Shown in pieces: positions 20,044 to 29,161 of a stretch of DNA of 64,000 nucleotides. Numbering within the stretch: the stretch's first letter is position 1; each line of letters begins with the position of its first letter. A program made the position numbers and the translations under genes. The DNA comes from Nocardia pseudobrasiliensis NBRC 108224 (GTDB taxonomy: Bacteria > Actinomycetota > Actinomycetes > Mycobacteriales > Mycobacteriaceae): contig NZ_BDBS01000005.1 in the NCBI RefSeq assembly GCF_001613105.1, forward strand, positions 310,001 to 374,000. The letters are read 5' to 3'. The notes under the pieces are model-generated. The model saw only the letters and a list, made by a program, of their open reading frames with translations, made no database searches and had not been told where the DNA came from.

Positions 20044-20703
20044 ATGTGGTACTGGCTGCTGAAGTACGTCCTGCTCGGCCCCCTGCTGCGCCTGCTCGGC
20101 CGACCGAGAATCGAAGGGCTGCGCCATGTTCCGGCCGACGGTCCGGTGATCATCGCGGCCAATCACCTCGCCGCCATCGACTCGCTCTATCTCGCGCTGG
20201 TCCTGCCCCGGCGCATCACCTTCCTCGCCAAGGGCGAGTACTTCACCGAGCGGGGGTGGCGGGGCCGGATCAACCGGTGGGTGATGACCGCGACCGGTCA
20301 GGTCCGCGTCGACCGGACCGGTGGCTCCGCGGCGGCGGCCGCACTCGACGCGGCCGCGCGCATTCTCGAGTCGGGCGGTATCTGGGGCATCCATCCCGAA
20401 GGCACCCGCTCGCCCGACGGCCGGATCTATCGCGGCCGCACGGGTGTGATTCGAGTGGCCATGCACACCGGCGCTCCCGTGGTACCGGTCGCGCTGTCGG
20501 GTACCGATCGGGTGAATCCGCGCGGTCGCCGGCTGCTGCGCTTCGCGAAGGTCCGCATCACCTTCGGCCGTCCCCGTTATTTCCTGCCCGCCGATCACAC
20601 CGCCGTGCGCGCCGCGACCGATGAGTTGATGTTGGAATTGGCCAGCCGGTCCGGTCGCCGATATGTCGACCACTACGCGGCCACTTTCCGTACTTCCCAC
20701 TGA
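20044..20703 (+). CDS. 1-acyl-sn-glycerol-3-phosphate acyltransferase (PlsC family)
   Basis: 219-aa membrane-associated acyltransferase. Catalytic NHLAAIDS (the HX4D motif) lies near residues 39-46, FLAKGEYF follows, and the substrate motif HPEGTRSPDGRIYRGRTGV is at about 118-136. VVPVALSGTD completes the family pattern. It may make phosphatidic acid or acylate another glycerolipid. ATG 20044 has GGAGAGG upstream. It is preceded by the twin palindromes, so regulated expression is likely. It stands alone, with rplY starting 219 nt downstream. Confidence 0.9.
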   Translation: MWYWLLKYVLLGPLLRLLGRPRIEGLRHVPADGPVIIAANHLAAIDSLYLALVLPRRITFLAKGEYFTERGWRGRINRWVMTATGQVRVDRTGGSAAAAALDAAARILESGGIWGIHPEGTRSPDGRIYRGRTGVIRVAMHTGAPVVPVALSGTDRVNPRGRRLLRFAKVRITFGRPRYFLPADHTAVRAATDELMLELASRSGRRYVDHYAATFRTSH

Positions 20704-20922
20704 CCGGGCTGGTGGGCGGGTGGTGATTCGGGGGTCCCGGGCGTGCGTGTTATTCTCTTCGGGTTGTCTCGGCGAGGGTGAGGCACTTATGTGCGCACCG
20801 TGATCGACGTGGCCCGGCTTCCGGTCGTCCTCGTTCGGTCTTCGCCCGACGAGCAGACCCCTTGCCAGGGCAGACCCTGGCCCACTGTTGCAGACCGCCC
20901 GAAGCCGTAGGAGTTATCTGTC

Positions 20923-21531
20923 ATGTCCGACGTCAGCGTCCTCGAAGCCACCGTCCGTACCGAGTTCGGCAAGGGCGCTGCGCGCCGTACCCGTCGCGAC
21001 GGCAATGTGCCCGCCGTGCTGTACGGCCACGGTGAGGCTCCCCAGCATCTGTCGGTCGACGCCCACGCGTTCGCCGCGATTCTGCGTGAGCACGGCACCA
21101 ACGCCGTGCTGAATCTGGACATCGCGGGCAAGAAGCAACTGGCGCTGACCAAGTCGGTCGTCGTGCACCCGATCCGCCGCTACATCGAGCACGCCGACCT
21201 GCTGATCGTGCGTCGCGGCGAGAAGGTCACCGCCGATGTGAACGTCGCCCTGGTCGGCGAGGCCGCCTCGGGCACCCTGGTCACCCAGGACACCACCACC
21301 CTGTCGATCGAGGCCGAGGCGCTGCACATTCCGGAGCAGATCGAGGTCTCCATCGAGGGCGCCGAGGCCGGCACCCAGATCCTCGCGGGCCAGATCCCGC
21401 TGCCCAAGGGCGTCACCCTGGCCGCCGACGCCGAGACGCTGATCGTCAACATCATCGAGTCCCCGTCGGCCGAGGAGCCCGCCGCCGAGGGTGAGGGCGA
21501 GGCCGCCGCCGAGGGTGAGAGCGCCGAATAA
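20923..21531 (+). CDS. rplY: 50S ribosomal protein L25/general stress protein Ctc
   Basis: 202-aa 5S-rRNA-binding protein of the long Ctc type: an N-terminal L25 domain ([28 protein letters not shown]) followed by the C-terminal TL5-like beta domain and an acidic Ala/Glu tail. ATG 20923 has GTAGGAG 9 nt upstream. The 219-bp leader contains TATTCT near 20751, a possible -10. It is followed by pth with 22 nt between, the same pair as in M. tuberculosis. Confidence 0.94.
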   Translation: MSDVSVLEATVRTEFGKGAARRTRRDGNVPAVLYGHGEAPQHLSVDAHAFAAILREHGTNAVLNLDIAGKKQLALTKSVVVHPIRRYIEHADLLIVRRGEKVTADVNVALVGEAASGTLVTQDTTTLSIEAEALHIPEQIEVSIEGAEAGTQILAGQIPLPKGVTLAADAETLIVNIIESPSAEEPAAEGEGEAAAEGESAE

Positions 21532-21553
21532 TCCAGCGCCCCAACGCCTTTCG

Positions 21554-22135
21554 ATGACCGCATCGGACGCCGGGCCCGCGCTCGTGGTCGGACTGGGTAA
21601 TCCGGGACCCGAATACGAGCGCACCCGGCACAATGTCGGTTTCATGGTCGCCGACGTGCTCGCCGAGCGCGTCCGCGGCCGATTCACCGTGCACAAGAAG
21701 TCGGGCGCCGATCTGCTCGAGGCCCGGCTCGACGGGCGTAAGGTCCTGCTGGCCAAACCGCGCTCGTATATGAATGTCTCGGGCCGCCCCGTCGCGGCGC
21801 TGGCCCGCTTCTTCTCCGTGCCGCCCACCGAGGTGATCGTCGTCCACGACGAATTGGACCTCGATTTCGGCACCATCCGCCTCAAACAGGGCGGCGGCGA
21901 GGGCGGCCACAACGGTCTGCGCTCGATCTCGAATGCCTTGAGCACCAAGGACTATCTGCGCGTGCGTTTCGGCATCGGCCGCCCGCCGGGCCGCCAGGAC
22001 CCCGCCGATTTCGTCCTCAAGCCGTTCTCCGTCCCGGAGCGCAAGGATCTGCCGGTCTTCGTCGAACAGGCCGCGGACGCCGTCGAACTCCTGTTGCGCG
22101 TGGGCCTGGAACCGGCGCAGAACCAATTGCACTGA
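21554..22135 (+). CDS. pth: Peptidyl-tRNA hydrolase
   Basis: 193-aa esterase that frees peptides from prematurely dropped peptidyl-tRNA. Motifs: [19 protein letters not shown] with the catalytic His and substrate Asn, [18 protein letters not shown] with the catalytic Asp, and [16 protein letters not shown] 21554 matches the family N-terminus; the open frame upstream runs through the end of rplY without homology. Probably co-transcribed with rplY. Confidence 0.95.
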   Translation: MTASDAGPALVVGLGNPGPEYERTRHNVGFMVADVLAERVRGRFTVHKKSGADLLEARLDGRKVLLAKPRSYMNVSGRPVAALARFFSVPPTEVIVVHDELDLDFGTIRLKQGGGEGGHNGLRSISNALSTKDYLRVRFGIGRPPGRQDPADFVLKPFSVPERKDLPVFVEQAADAVELLLRVGLEPAQNQLH

Positions 22136-22161
22136 CTCCGCGCGCCGCGCAGGATCGGGTT

Positions 22162-23253
22162 GTGCATGATTACGAGAAATCGTTCGATCGAGTGCGTGGG
22201 GTCCTGCTCGGCGGGGCGGTGGGCGACGCGCTCGGCTGGCCCATCGAATTCCTGTCGCTGAACCAGATTCGTGAGCGATTCGGTGCGGCCGGGATGACCG
22301 ATTTCGCGCCCGGCCGCGATCCGAGCGCACCCCAGCAGATCACCGACGACACCCAGATGACGCTGTTCACCGCCGAGGCCCTGCTGCGCTGTCCACCGGG
22401 CGCGGATCCGGTTCCGGTGCTGCTGCGGGCCTATCTACGCTGGCTGACAACACAATCGGAGCACGGGCCGGGTACGCGACCGGACGGGTGGCTGGCGAGT
22501 CTGCCGTTCCTGTACGCCGCGCGCTCGCCCGGTAATGCCTGCATCAGCGGTCTGCGCCAACAGCAACGGGAGTTTCGGCCGCCGCATCCGTTCGGTGAAT
22601 CGGGTCCGGTGAACGCCGGATCCAAGGGCTGCGGCACCGTAATGCGCGCCGCGCCCTTCGGATTGGCCGGACTGGGTCCGCAGGGCGCCTTCGATCTCGC
22701 CGCGCGCGGCGCGCAGCTGACCCACGGCCATCCGACCGCCGCCGTGGCCGCCGGTGCGTTCGCGGCGCTGGTGGATCTGGTGGTGAGCGGTGTCGAACTG
22801 CCGAATGCGGTGCGCGACATCATCTCCCGGCTCGCGAACCTACCCGCGGGCGCGGAGACGGCCGACGCGCTGAAACTCGCCGTGATCGTCGCCGACTCCG
22901 GCGCGGCCTCACCCGAACACGTCGAGCAGGTGGGCGAGGGTTGGGTGGCCGAGGAGTGTCTGGCCATCGCGGTGTACAGCGCGCTGTACGCGCAGCGCAC
23001 CGGCGATGTATCCGGCGGGCTGCTGCTGTCGGTGAACCATTCCGGCGACTCCGATTCCACCGGCGCGGTCGCGGGCAATCTGATCGGCGCGATCGTCGGA
23101 CTGGCCGGACTGCCCGGCGAATGGGTCGCCGTGGTGGAGGGTCGCGATGAGTTGATCCGCATGGCAGACGATCTCGTGCTGAATTTCGTCTACCGGGATC
23201 GCGCCGATCTCGACACCCGCCATCCGCTCGATACGGCGGTCGGCTCGGCCTGA
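22162..23253 (+). CDS. ADP-ribosylglycohydrolase family protein (DraG-like)
   Basis: 363-aa all-alpha hydrolase of the DraG/ARH family, which removes ADP-ribose from proteins or small molecules using a di-Mg2+ site. Metal ligands are visible in GGAVGDALGWPIEF, DDTQMTLFTAEAL and the C-terminal SGDSDSTGAVAGNLIGA; a GSKGCGTVMRAAPFG segment is also typical. It starts at GTG 22162, 26 nt after pth. No ADP-ribosyltransferase is nearby, so the target is unknown. Confidence 0.88.
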   Translation: MHDYEKSFDRVRGVLLGGAVGDALGWPIEFLSLNQIRERFGAAGMTDFAPGRDPSAPQQITDDTQMTLFTAEALLRCPPGADPVPVLLRAYLRWLTTQSEHGPGTRPDGWLASLPFLYAARSPGNACISGLRQQQREFRPPHPFGESGPVNAGSKGCGTVMRAAPFGLAGLGPQGAFDLAARGAQLTHGHPTAAVAAGAFAALVDLVVSGVELPNAVRDIISRLANLPAGAETADALKLAVIVADSGAASPEHVEQVGEGWVAEECLAIAVYSALYAQRTGDVSGGLLLSVNHSGDSDSTGAVAGNLIGAIVGLAGLPGEWVAVVEGRDELIRMADDLVLNFVYRDRADLDTRHPLDTAVGSA

Positions 23254-23342
23254 GTGTGGAAAGCGGAGCGGGCGGGAGCGTGGGCAGGTCCCGCTCGCCC
23301 CGCATATCCGGAATACGTGATCGAAGCAGCTACGGTTCAGTC

Positions 23343-24086
23343 ATGACGGATTCGACGGATTTGGCGGGGCGGGTGGCGCTGGTCACCGGTGGTTCGCGCG
23401 GACTGGGCCGGGCGATCGCGCTGCGGCTGGGCCGGGCTGGCGCGGCGGTGGCGGTGAACTACCGCGATCGGGCCGAGGCGGCCGAGGAGGTCGTCGAGCT
23501 GATCCGCCGCGCGGGCGGCCGCGCGATCGCGGTGGGCGCGAACGTATCCGACGGCGCGCAGGTGCGCGAGCTGGTCGAGCGGGTCGCCGCCGAGCTGGGC
23601 TCGATCGGCGTGCTGATCAACAATGCCGGTGTCGGGCAGGTGGCCCAGCTCGACGAGCTGACCGAGGAGATCTTCGACGAGGCGATCGCGGTGAATCTGA
23701 AATCCGCGTTCCTGTGCACCCAGGCGGTGCTCGCGCCGATGCGGGCCGCGCGCTGGGGTCGCGTCGTCAACATGTCCTCCGCGGCGGCGCGCGGTCCCGG
23801 CGTGGTCGGCCCGCACTACAACGCGTCCAAGGCCGGACTCGAGGGCCTGACCCGCGGCTATGCCTCCCGGCTGGCGCGCGAGGGCATCACCGTCAATGCC
23901 GTCGCGCCCGGCCCGATCGATACCGACATGGCCGAACCGCTCAAACTCAGCGGTATCGCGGATCGAATTCCGGTGGGGCGCATGGGAGCCGCCGACGAGG
24001 TGGCCGAGGCCGTGCTGGCGGTCGCCACCAACGCGTTCATCACCGGCCAGTGCCTCGCGATCAACGGCGGCACCGTCTACATCTGA
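23343..24086 (+). CDS. Short-chain dehydrogenase/reductase (FabG-like)
   Basis: 247-aa classical SDR. It has the NAD(P)-binding [12 protein letters not shown] at the fourth strand, and the catalytic Ser and Tyr-x-x-x-Lys in [10 protein letters not shown] to HYNASKAG. The C-terminus ([19 protein letters not shown] to INGGTVYI) matches 3-oxoacyl-ACP reductase-like proteins. [11 protein letters not shown] after the second strand favours NADPH. ATG 23343 begins the conserved domain. It ends 1 nt before the convergent egtE stop. Substrate unknown. Confidence 0.88.
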   Translation: MTDSTDLAGRVALVTGGSRGLGRAIALRLGRAGAAVAVNYRDRAEAAEEVVELIRRAGGRAIAVGANVSDGAQVRELVERVAAELGSIGVLINNAGVGQVAQLDELTEEIFDEAIAVNLKSAFLCTQAVLAPMRAARWGRVVNMSSAAARGPGVVGPHYNASKAGLEGLTRGYASRLAREGITVNAVAPGPIDTDMAEPLKLSGIADRIPVGRMGAADEVAEAVLAVATNAFITGQCLAINGGTVYI

Positions 24087-24087
24087 A

Positions 24088-25284
24088 TCAGCGCCGCGCG
24101 GCCACGGTTTCGACCGCCTCGAGGAAGCGGTCGAGATCGGCGGTCGTGACGAAGCAGTGCGGTGACGCGCGCACCACCGAGGACAGCCGCCGGGCCGTCA
24201 TATCGAGCAGGGTGGAACCGGCGTGGCTGACCGTCACCGTGACGTCTCGCTCGGCCAATCGGTCACGCACATCAACGGATTCGACGCCGTCGACGGTGAA
24301 GGAGACGATGCCGCTGTGCCGGGCGCCCAGATCGCGCACGGTGACGCCCGCGATCCGCGGCAGTTCGGCGCGCAGGTGCGCGGCATTGGCCGCGACGGCC
24401 GCGTAGACATTGTCCGGGCCCAGATCCAGCAGATAGCGCACGGCCGCACCGAGTCCCAGCCGCGCGGCCACATCGCACTCCCAGAATTCGAAGCGGCTGG
24501 CGTCCTCGGCGAGCCGGTACTCGGCCGGGCCGGTCCACTGCGCGCTGTGCAGATCCAGCCGCTGCGGTTCCATCGTGGTCGCCAAATCCGGTCGCACATA
24601 GAGGAATCCGGTGCCGCGCGGGCCACGCAGCCATTTGCGGCCGGTCGCCGAGAGCGCGTCCACCCCGAATTCGAGCACATCGAGCGGGAGCTGCCCGGCC
24701 GATTGACAGGCATCCAGCAACACCAGCGCATTCGCGTCGTGGGCGAGTTTCACGACCTCGCCCACCGGATTCACCAACCCGCCGTTGGTCGGGACGTGCA
24801 CCAGCGACACCAGTTTCACCCGCTCGTCCAGCAGTGCGCCGAAGGCGGCGATATCGATCTGCCCGGACTCGTCGCTCGGGATCGATTCGACGACCGCACC
24901 CGCCGCGCGCGCACGCTGTAGTGCGGCAATGGCATTGCTGGCGTAATCGGATCCGGAGATCAGGATGCGATCGCCGGGCGCCAGCGGTACCGAGTAGAAG
25001 AAGTCGGCCCAGGAGCGGGAGGCGCTGTCGCTCAGGGCGATTCCGGCGGGATCGGCGTTGATCAACTCGCCGATCGAGGTCTTCACCGCGGCCAGATCGG
25101 CCAGGCGTTCGTTCGCCGCTCGGTAGCCACCCACCTCGGCCTCGCGGTGCAGGTGGGTGATCATCGTGTCCAGCACGCTCCGGGGCGGCAGGGACGATCC
25201 GGCGCTGTCGAGGAAGACCGGCGTCGGCCGGGACGGGTCGGCGTAGGCGGGGATGTCGGCGCGCAGGCGAGTCTGATCGAGCAC
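24088..25284 (-). CDS. egtE: Class V aminotransferase-fold PLP enzyme, probable EgtE
   Basis: 398-aa PLP-dependent enzyme of the cysteine-desulfurase/class V aminotransferase fold. LLDACQSAGQLPLDV carries the PLP-pairing Asp, and SATGRKWLRGPRGTGFLYV contains the Schiff-base Lys. In ergothioneine synthesis EgtE cleaves the C-S bond of hercynylcysteine sulfoxide to give ergothioneine. The assignment rests on its divergent position 180 bp from egtABCD; by sequence alone it could be another isomerase-like class V enzyme. In mycobacteria egtE lies downstream of egtD on the same strand, so this arrangement is rearranged. Confidence 0.8.
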   Translation of the reverse strand: MLDQTRLRADIPAYADPSRPTPVFLDSAGSSLPPRSVLDTMITHLHREAEVGGYRAANERLADLAAVKTSIGELINADPAGIALSDSASRSWADFFYSVPLAPGDRILISGSDYASNAIAALQRARAAGAVVESIPSDESGQIDIAAFGALLDERVKLVSLVHVPTNGGLVNPVGEVVKLAHDANALVLLDACQSAGQLPLDVLEFGVDALSATGRKWLRGPRGTGFLYVRPDLATTMEPQRLDLHSAQWTGPAEYRLAEDASRFEFWECDVAARLGLGAAVRYLLDLGPDNVYAAVAANAAHLRAELPRIAGVTVRDLGARHSGIVSFTVDGVESVDVRDRLAERDVTVTVSHAGSTLLDMTARRLSSVVRASPHCFVTTADLDRFLEAVETVAARR

Positions 25285-25465
25285 CTCATCGACGGTAGAG
25301 GATGGGCGGAATGGGGGTTCGACGATTTTTGCGAATCTCTTTCGTTGCCCCGCTGACCTGCGGCGTTACGAAGCGGCTGCCGTTTTCGTCACGAAATGGC
25401 CAGATTTGTTGTCGGTCCACGCCGCTACTCTGGTTCGGTCGGCAACAAGCCCTTCGGAGGTTGGC

Positions 25466-26752
25466 ATGGCAGTGACGGCGGTGCGGGCACCTGCGGGCAC
25501 GGGTACGGACTTCTCCTCCCGAGCGGCCGCCGAGGCGTACGTCGGCGGTGTCTGCTTCAAGCAGGGCCCACCCGCGCTCATCGGCGCCGAACTCGAGTGG
25601 CTCACCGCGCAGGACGAGCCGTCGGCGTCCGGATCGCGTCCCAGTCTCGCGGAACTGGCCGGCGCACTCGGATCGTATGCGCCACGATCCATCGCCCCCG
25701 ATTCCCCAGCCCTGCCACTACCCGGGGGCAGCCGGGTCACCATCGAACCCGGTGGGCAGGTTGAACTTTCCAGCGCCCCGTTCGGCGATGCGGCCGAATT
25801 GTGTGAGCGCCTGCGGGCCGATGCCCGCCAGTTGGAGCGTCTGCTCCGAACTCGTTCGATTCGAATCCGTGCGGCGGCCGCCGATGGCGATCGCCTGGCG
25901 GAGCGGCTGCTGCAATTGCCGCGGTATCGGGCCATGGAGCGCACGTTCTCCGGCATCGGACCATTCGGCAAGCTGATGATGTGCAATACGGCCGCGACGC
26001 AGGTCAGCGTCGATGCCGGAACCGACCGTGCCGAGGTCGCGGCCCGCTGGACCGCGCTCTACGCCATCGGCCCGGCCCTCATCGCGGCCTTCGCCTGCTC
26101 ACCCGATCTGCACGGCGCACCCGTCGGCACCTGGGCGTCGCAGCGCATGCGCGCCTGGATGCGGCTGGATCACGCCCGCACCCGGCCGCCGGTACGGCAG
26201 TGGTCCGATCCGATCGGCGACTATGCGCGCTGGGTGCTGGATGTGCCGCTGCTGTGCGTGCGGGGCAGTGAGGAGGTCGGCGATTGGGAGGCCCCGCCCG
26301 GAGCCACCTTCGCCGATTGGCTGTGCGGCGCGCTCGACGACGAGGTCGGCCGCCGCCCGGATGTCGCGGATCTGGACTACCACCTGACCACGGTGTTTCC
26401 GCCGGTGCGAGCCTCGGGACATCTGGAGGTGCGCTATATCGACGCACAACCCGGTGACGGGTGGACGGTTCCGATCCACGCGGTCGACGCGCTGCTGTCG
26501 GAGCCCGCGGTGATCGCCGAGGCCACCCGGATCGGGGCGCCCGTGGCCGACGAATGGCTGGAGGCGGCGCGCTGCGGGCTGGCCGAGCCGGAAATCCGTT
26601 CGGCCGCAGTGGAACTGCTGACCCTGGCCGCCGAGCACGCGCGAACCCCCGCGGCGGCGGACGAGCTGGGCGCGGCGGTGCGCCGATGTATCGACGGCCG
26701 CATGCCCACGGGCGAGGCCGCACACCACTTCGATGACGAGATCGAATCGTGA
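25466..26752 (+). CDS. egtA: Glutamate-cysteine ligase EgtA
   Basis: 428-aa GCS2-type ligase that makes gamma-glutamylcysteine, the sulfur donor for ergothioneine. Family features: IGAELEWLTA near the N-terminus, LPGGSRVTIEPGGQVELSSAP (substrate/ATP region), and NTAATQVSVDAG. The C-terminal portion includes HLEVRYIDAQPGDGW. ATG 25466 has CGGAGG 5 nt upstream. First gene of the egtABCD operon, with egtB 13 nt downstream. Confidence 0.92.
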   Translation: MAVTAVRAPAGTGTDFSSRAAAEAYVGGVCFKQGPPALIGAELEWLTAQDEPSASGSRPSLAELAGALGSYAPRSIAPDSPALPLPGGSRVTIEPGGQVELSSAPFGDAAELCERLRADARQLERLLRTRSIRIRAAAADGDRLAERLLQLPRYRAMERTFSGIGPFGKLMMCNTAATQVSVDAGTDRAEVAARWTALYAIGPALIAAFACSPDLHGAPVGTWASQRMRAWMRLDHARTRPPVRQWSDPIGDYARWVLDVPLLCVRGSEEVGDWEAPPGATFADWLCGALDDEVGRRPDVADLDYHLTTVFPPVRASGHLEVRYIDAQPGDGWTVPIHAVDALLSEPAVIAEATRIGAPVADEWLEAARCGLAEPEIRSAAVELLTLAAEHARTPAAADELGAAVRRCIDGRMPTGEAAHHFDDEIES

Positions 26753-26765
26753 AGGGCGCGTACTG

Positions 26766-28103
26766 ATGACCACACATCTCACCGGCACCGACCATGCCGA
26801 AACCGAGCGGCTGCGCGAGCGAATCGCGCGGGTGCTCACCCGCTCCCGCGAGCGCACGGCGACCCTGACCGCCGTCGACGAGGCGGAACTGGTGGCCCAG
26901 CATTCGCGGCTGATGAGCCCGCTGGTCTGGGATCTGGCCCATATCGGCAATCAGGAGGAACTGTGGCTGGTGCGTGATGTCGGCGGCCGCGAACCCGTGC
27001 GCGCCGATATCGACCACCTCTACGACGCGTTCCAGCATCCCCGCGCGGACCGTCCGGCCCTGCCGCTGCTCGATCCGATCGAGGCCCGCGGCTATGTCGG
27101 CACGGTGCGTCAGAAGGTGCTGGATGTGCTGTCCGACAGCCGATTACATGGCTCCCGCCTGGTCGACGGCGGTTTCGCGTTCGGCATGATCGCCCAGCAC
27201 GAGCAGCAGCACGACGAGACCATGCTCGCCACCCATCAGCTGCGAACGGGTAAGCCGCTGCTGTCCGCACCGCCCGCCCCGGAGTCCAAGGTCCTGGTGA
27301 CCGATGAGATCGTCCTTCCCGCAGGCGAATTCGTCATGGGCACCTCGACCGATCCCTGGGCGCTGGACAACGAGCGCCCCGCCCATCCGGTGTATGTGCC
27401 CGGCTTCGCCATCGACGCCGCACCCGTGACCAATGCCCAGTACCTGGCATTCCTGGCCGACGGCGGCTACGACCGCCCCGAACTGTGGTCCGAGCGCGGC
27501 TGGGCGCATCGGCAGCAGGCCGGTCTGATCGCACCGCAATTCTGGGAGCGTGACGAGGACGATCGCTGGTGGCGAAGGGTTTTCGGGACCATGCGGCTGG
27601 TTCGCCCGCAGCAGCCGGTGGTGCATGTGTGCTGGTTCGAGGCCGAGGCATATGCCAACTGGGCCGGTAAGCGCCTGCCGACCGAGGCGGAGTGGGAGAA
27701 GGCCGCCCGCTTCGATCCCGCGACCGGGCGCTCGCGCGCCTATCCGTGGGGCGACGGCGAACCGGACGAGCGGACCGCGAATCTGGGTCAGCGCCATCTG
27801 GAACCGGCCGATGTCGGCGCGTATCCGGAGGGGGCCTCGTCGTCCGGGGTGCATCAGCTGATCGGCGATGTCTGGGAGTGGACGGCCTCGGGTTTCGAAC
27901 CGTATCCGGGGTTCGAGGCGTTCCCGTACCGGGAGTACTCCGAGGTCTTTTTCGGCGGCGATTACAAGGTGCTGCGCGGCGGTTCGTTCGGCACCGACGA
28001 GGTCGCCTGTCGCGGCACCTTCCGCAACTGGGATCATCCGATCCGGCGTCAGATCTTCTCCGGCTTCCGCCTGGCCCGCGATCTGGCCCCGGGCGAGCGC
28101 TGA
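26766..28103 (+). CDS. egtB: Hercynine oxygenase EgtB
   Basis: 445-aa non-haem iron sulfoxide synthase joining gamma-glutamylcysteine and hercynine with O2. An N-terminal DinB-like domain supplies the three-His facial triad: His in WDLAHIGNQEE (about residue 59) and two in QHEQQHDET (about 140). The C-terminal formylglycine-generating-enzyme (SUMF1) fold is clear from FVMGTS, VCWFEAEAYANWAGKRLPTEAEWEKAAR, QLIGDVWEWTAS and VLRGGSF. Its stop overlaps the egtC start (TGATG). Start ATG 26766 is chosen over 26733, which overlaps egtA. Confidence 0.95.
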   Translation: MTTHLTGTDHAETERLRERIARVLTRSRERTATLTAVDEAELVAQHSRLMSPLVWDLAHIGNQEELWLVRDVGGREPVRADIDHLYDAFQHPRADRPALPLLDPIEARGYVGTVRQKVLDVLSDSRLHGSRLVDGGFAFGMIAQHEQQHDETMLATHQLRTGKPLLSAPPAPESKVLVTDEIVLPAGEFVMGTSTDPWALDNERPAHPVYVPGFAIDAAPVTNAQYLAFLADGGYDRPELWSERGWAHRQQAGLIAPQFWERDEDDRWWRRVFGTMRLVRPQQPVVHVCWFEAEAYANWAGKRLPTEAEWEKAARFDPATGRSRAYPWGDGEPDERTANLGQRHLEPADVGAYPEGASSSGVHQLIGDVWEWTASGFEPYPGFEAFPYREYSEVFFGGDYKVLRGGSFGTDEVACRGTFRNWDHPIRRQIFSGFRLARDLAPGER

Positions 28104-29161
28104 TGTGCCGCCACCTCGGCTATCTCGGCCCGCCGATCGGGGTGGGCGACATCCTCACCCGGGGTACGCATTCCCTGCGCACCCAGGCCTGGGCCCCGCG
28201 CGATATGCGCGGGGGCGGCACGATCAATGCCGACGGCTTCGGAGCGGCATGGTGGATCCCGGATATCGGCGCACGGCCGCATGACCTCGCGCCGCCGACC
28301 GCCCGGACGGCCAGCCGCTACCGCAATGCGGTCCCGATCTGGACCGACCCGGCGGTGGACGAGGTGCTGCCGCAACTGCATTCGCGATCGGTCCTGGCGG
28401 CCGTCCGATCCGCCACGATCGGCATGCCCGTCGAACGCAGCGCCTGCGCCCCGTTCACCCACGGCCGCTGGGCCTTCAGCCACAACGGCGTGATCCAGGA
28501 CTGGCAGCGCACCCTCACCGCCGTCGCCGTCGAATTCAGCTCCCCATCGCTCATCGAGGCGGAGTCGCGCACCGATTCCGCCACGCTCTGGGTCATCCTG
28601 CGAGACCTGTTGGAGCGCAAGGAAGTCGCATCCACGCCGAGCGACAACACGTACCGCCGTCCAGTCCCGCCGGGGACGAACGGCACCGCCCCGGCCGCGG
28701 GACCAAAGGCCACGGCTGCCGCTACGGCGCAACGGGATGGTTCGGCTGCTGCTGCTGAGCTCAGGAATGGTATGGCGGCCGCCGCGGTCCTACGGGATGG
28801 TTCGGCGGTGGCTTCGGCCCAAGGGGATGCCGCGGACTCCGCGTGGACCATTACTCCTGCGCGGGCGGGGGATGATCGACCCGGTGAGATCCTGCGACAG
28901 GTTGCCTCGGCCGTGCTGCGGCATTCACCCGGTGCGCGGCTGAATCTGCTGCTCAGTGATGGGGAGACGCTGTGGGCCACAACGGTGTATCACTCGCTGG
29001 CGGCACTGATCACCGAGGACACCGCGATCCTCGCCTCCGAACCTTTTGACGACGATCCGCGCTGGCGCGAGATTCCCGACCGGCGGCTCGTGGTCGCGCG
29101 GCCGGGCTCGTTGTCGGTCGCATCCCTCGAACTCGATGAATCCGAAAGGGCGCTCACATGA
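28103..29161 (+). CDS. egtC: Gamma-glutamyl-hercynylcysteine sulfoxide hydrolase EgtC (enlarged)
   Basis: Class II glutamine amidotransferase (Ntn hydrolase) that removes the gamma-glutamyl group. Nucleophile Cys2 follows the initiator (MCRHLGYLG); RSVLAAVRSAT and FTHGRWAFSHNGVI complete the active-site pattern. At 352 aa it is more than 100 residues longer than the mycobacterial protein as I remember it. Most of the excess is an Ala/Gly-rich insert (about residues 183-255) made of imperfect 10-11-residue units such as AQRDGSA, ELRNGMA and VLRDGSA. The domain resumes at RPGEILRQVASAVLRHSPGARLNLLLSDG. Catalytic residues are intact, so the enzyme is probably functional. It overlaps egtD by 4 nt (ATGA). 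Confidence 0.92.
   Translation: MCRHLGYLGPPIGVGDILTRGTHSLRTQAWAPRDMRGGGTINADGFGAAWWIPDIGARPHDLAPPTARTASRYRNAVPIWTDPAVDEVLPQLHSRSVLAAVRSATIGMPVERSACAPFTHGRWAFSHNGVIQDWQRTLTAVAVEFSSPSLIEAESRTDSATLWVILRDLLERKEVASTPSDNTYRRPVPPGTNGTAPAAGPKATAAATAQRDGSAAAAELRNGMAAAAVLRDGSAVASAQGDAADSAWTITPARAGDDRPGEILRQVASAVLRHSPGARLNLLLSDGETLWATTVYHSLAALITEDTAILASEPFDDDPRWREIPDRRLVVARPGSLSVASLELDESERALT

Noticed and set aside
25285..25465. Riboswitch or attenuator in the egtE-egtA gap
   Set aside because: I saw no convincing aptamer-like structure or terminator hairpin; the gap is short and consistent with two ordinary promoters.
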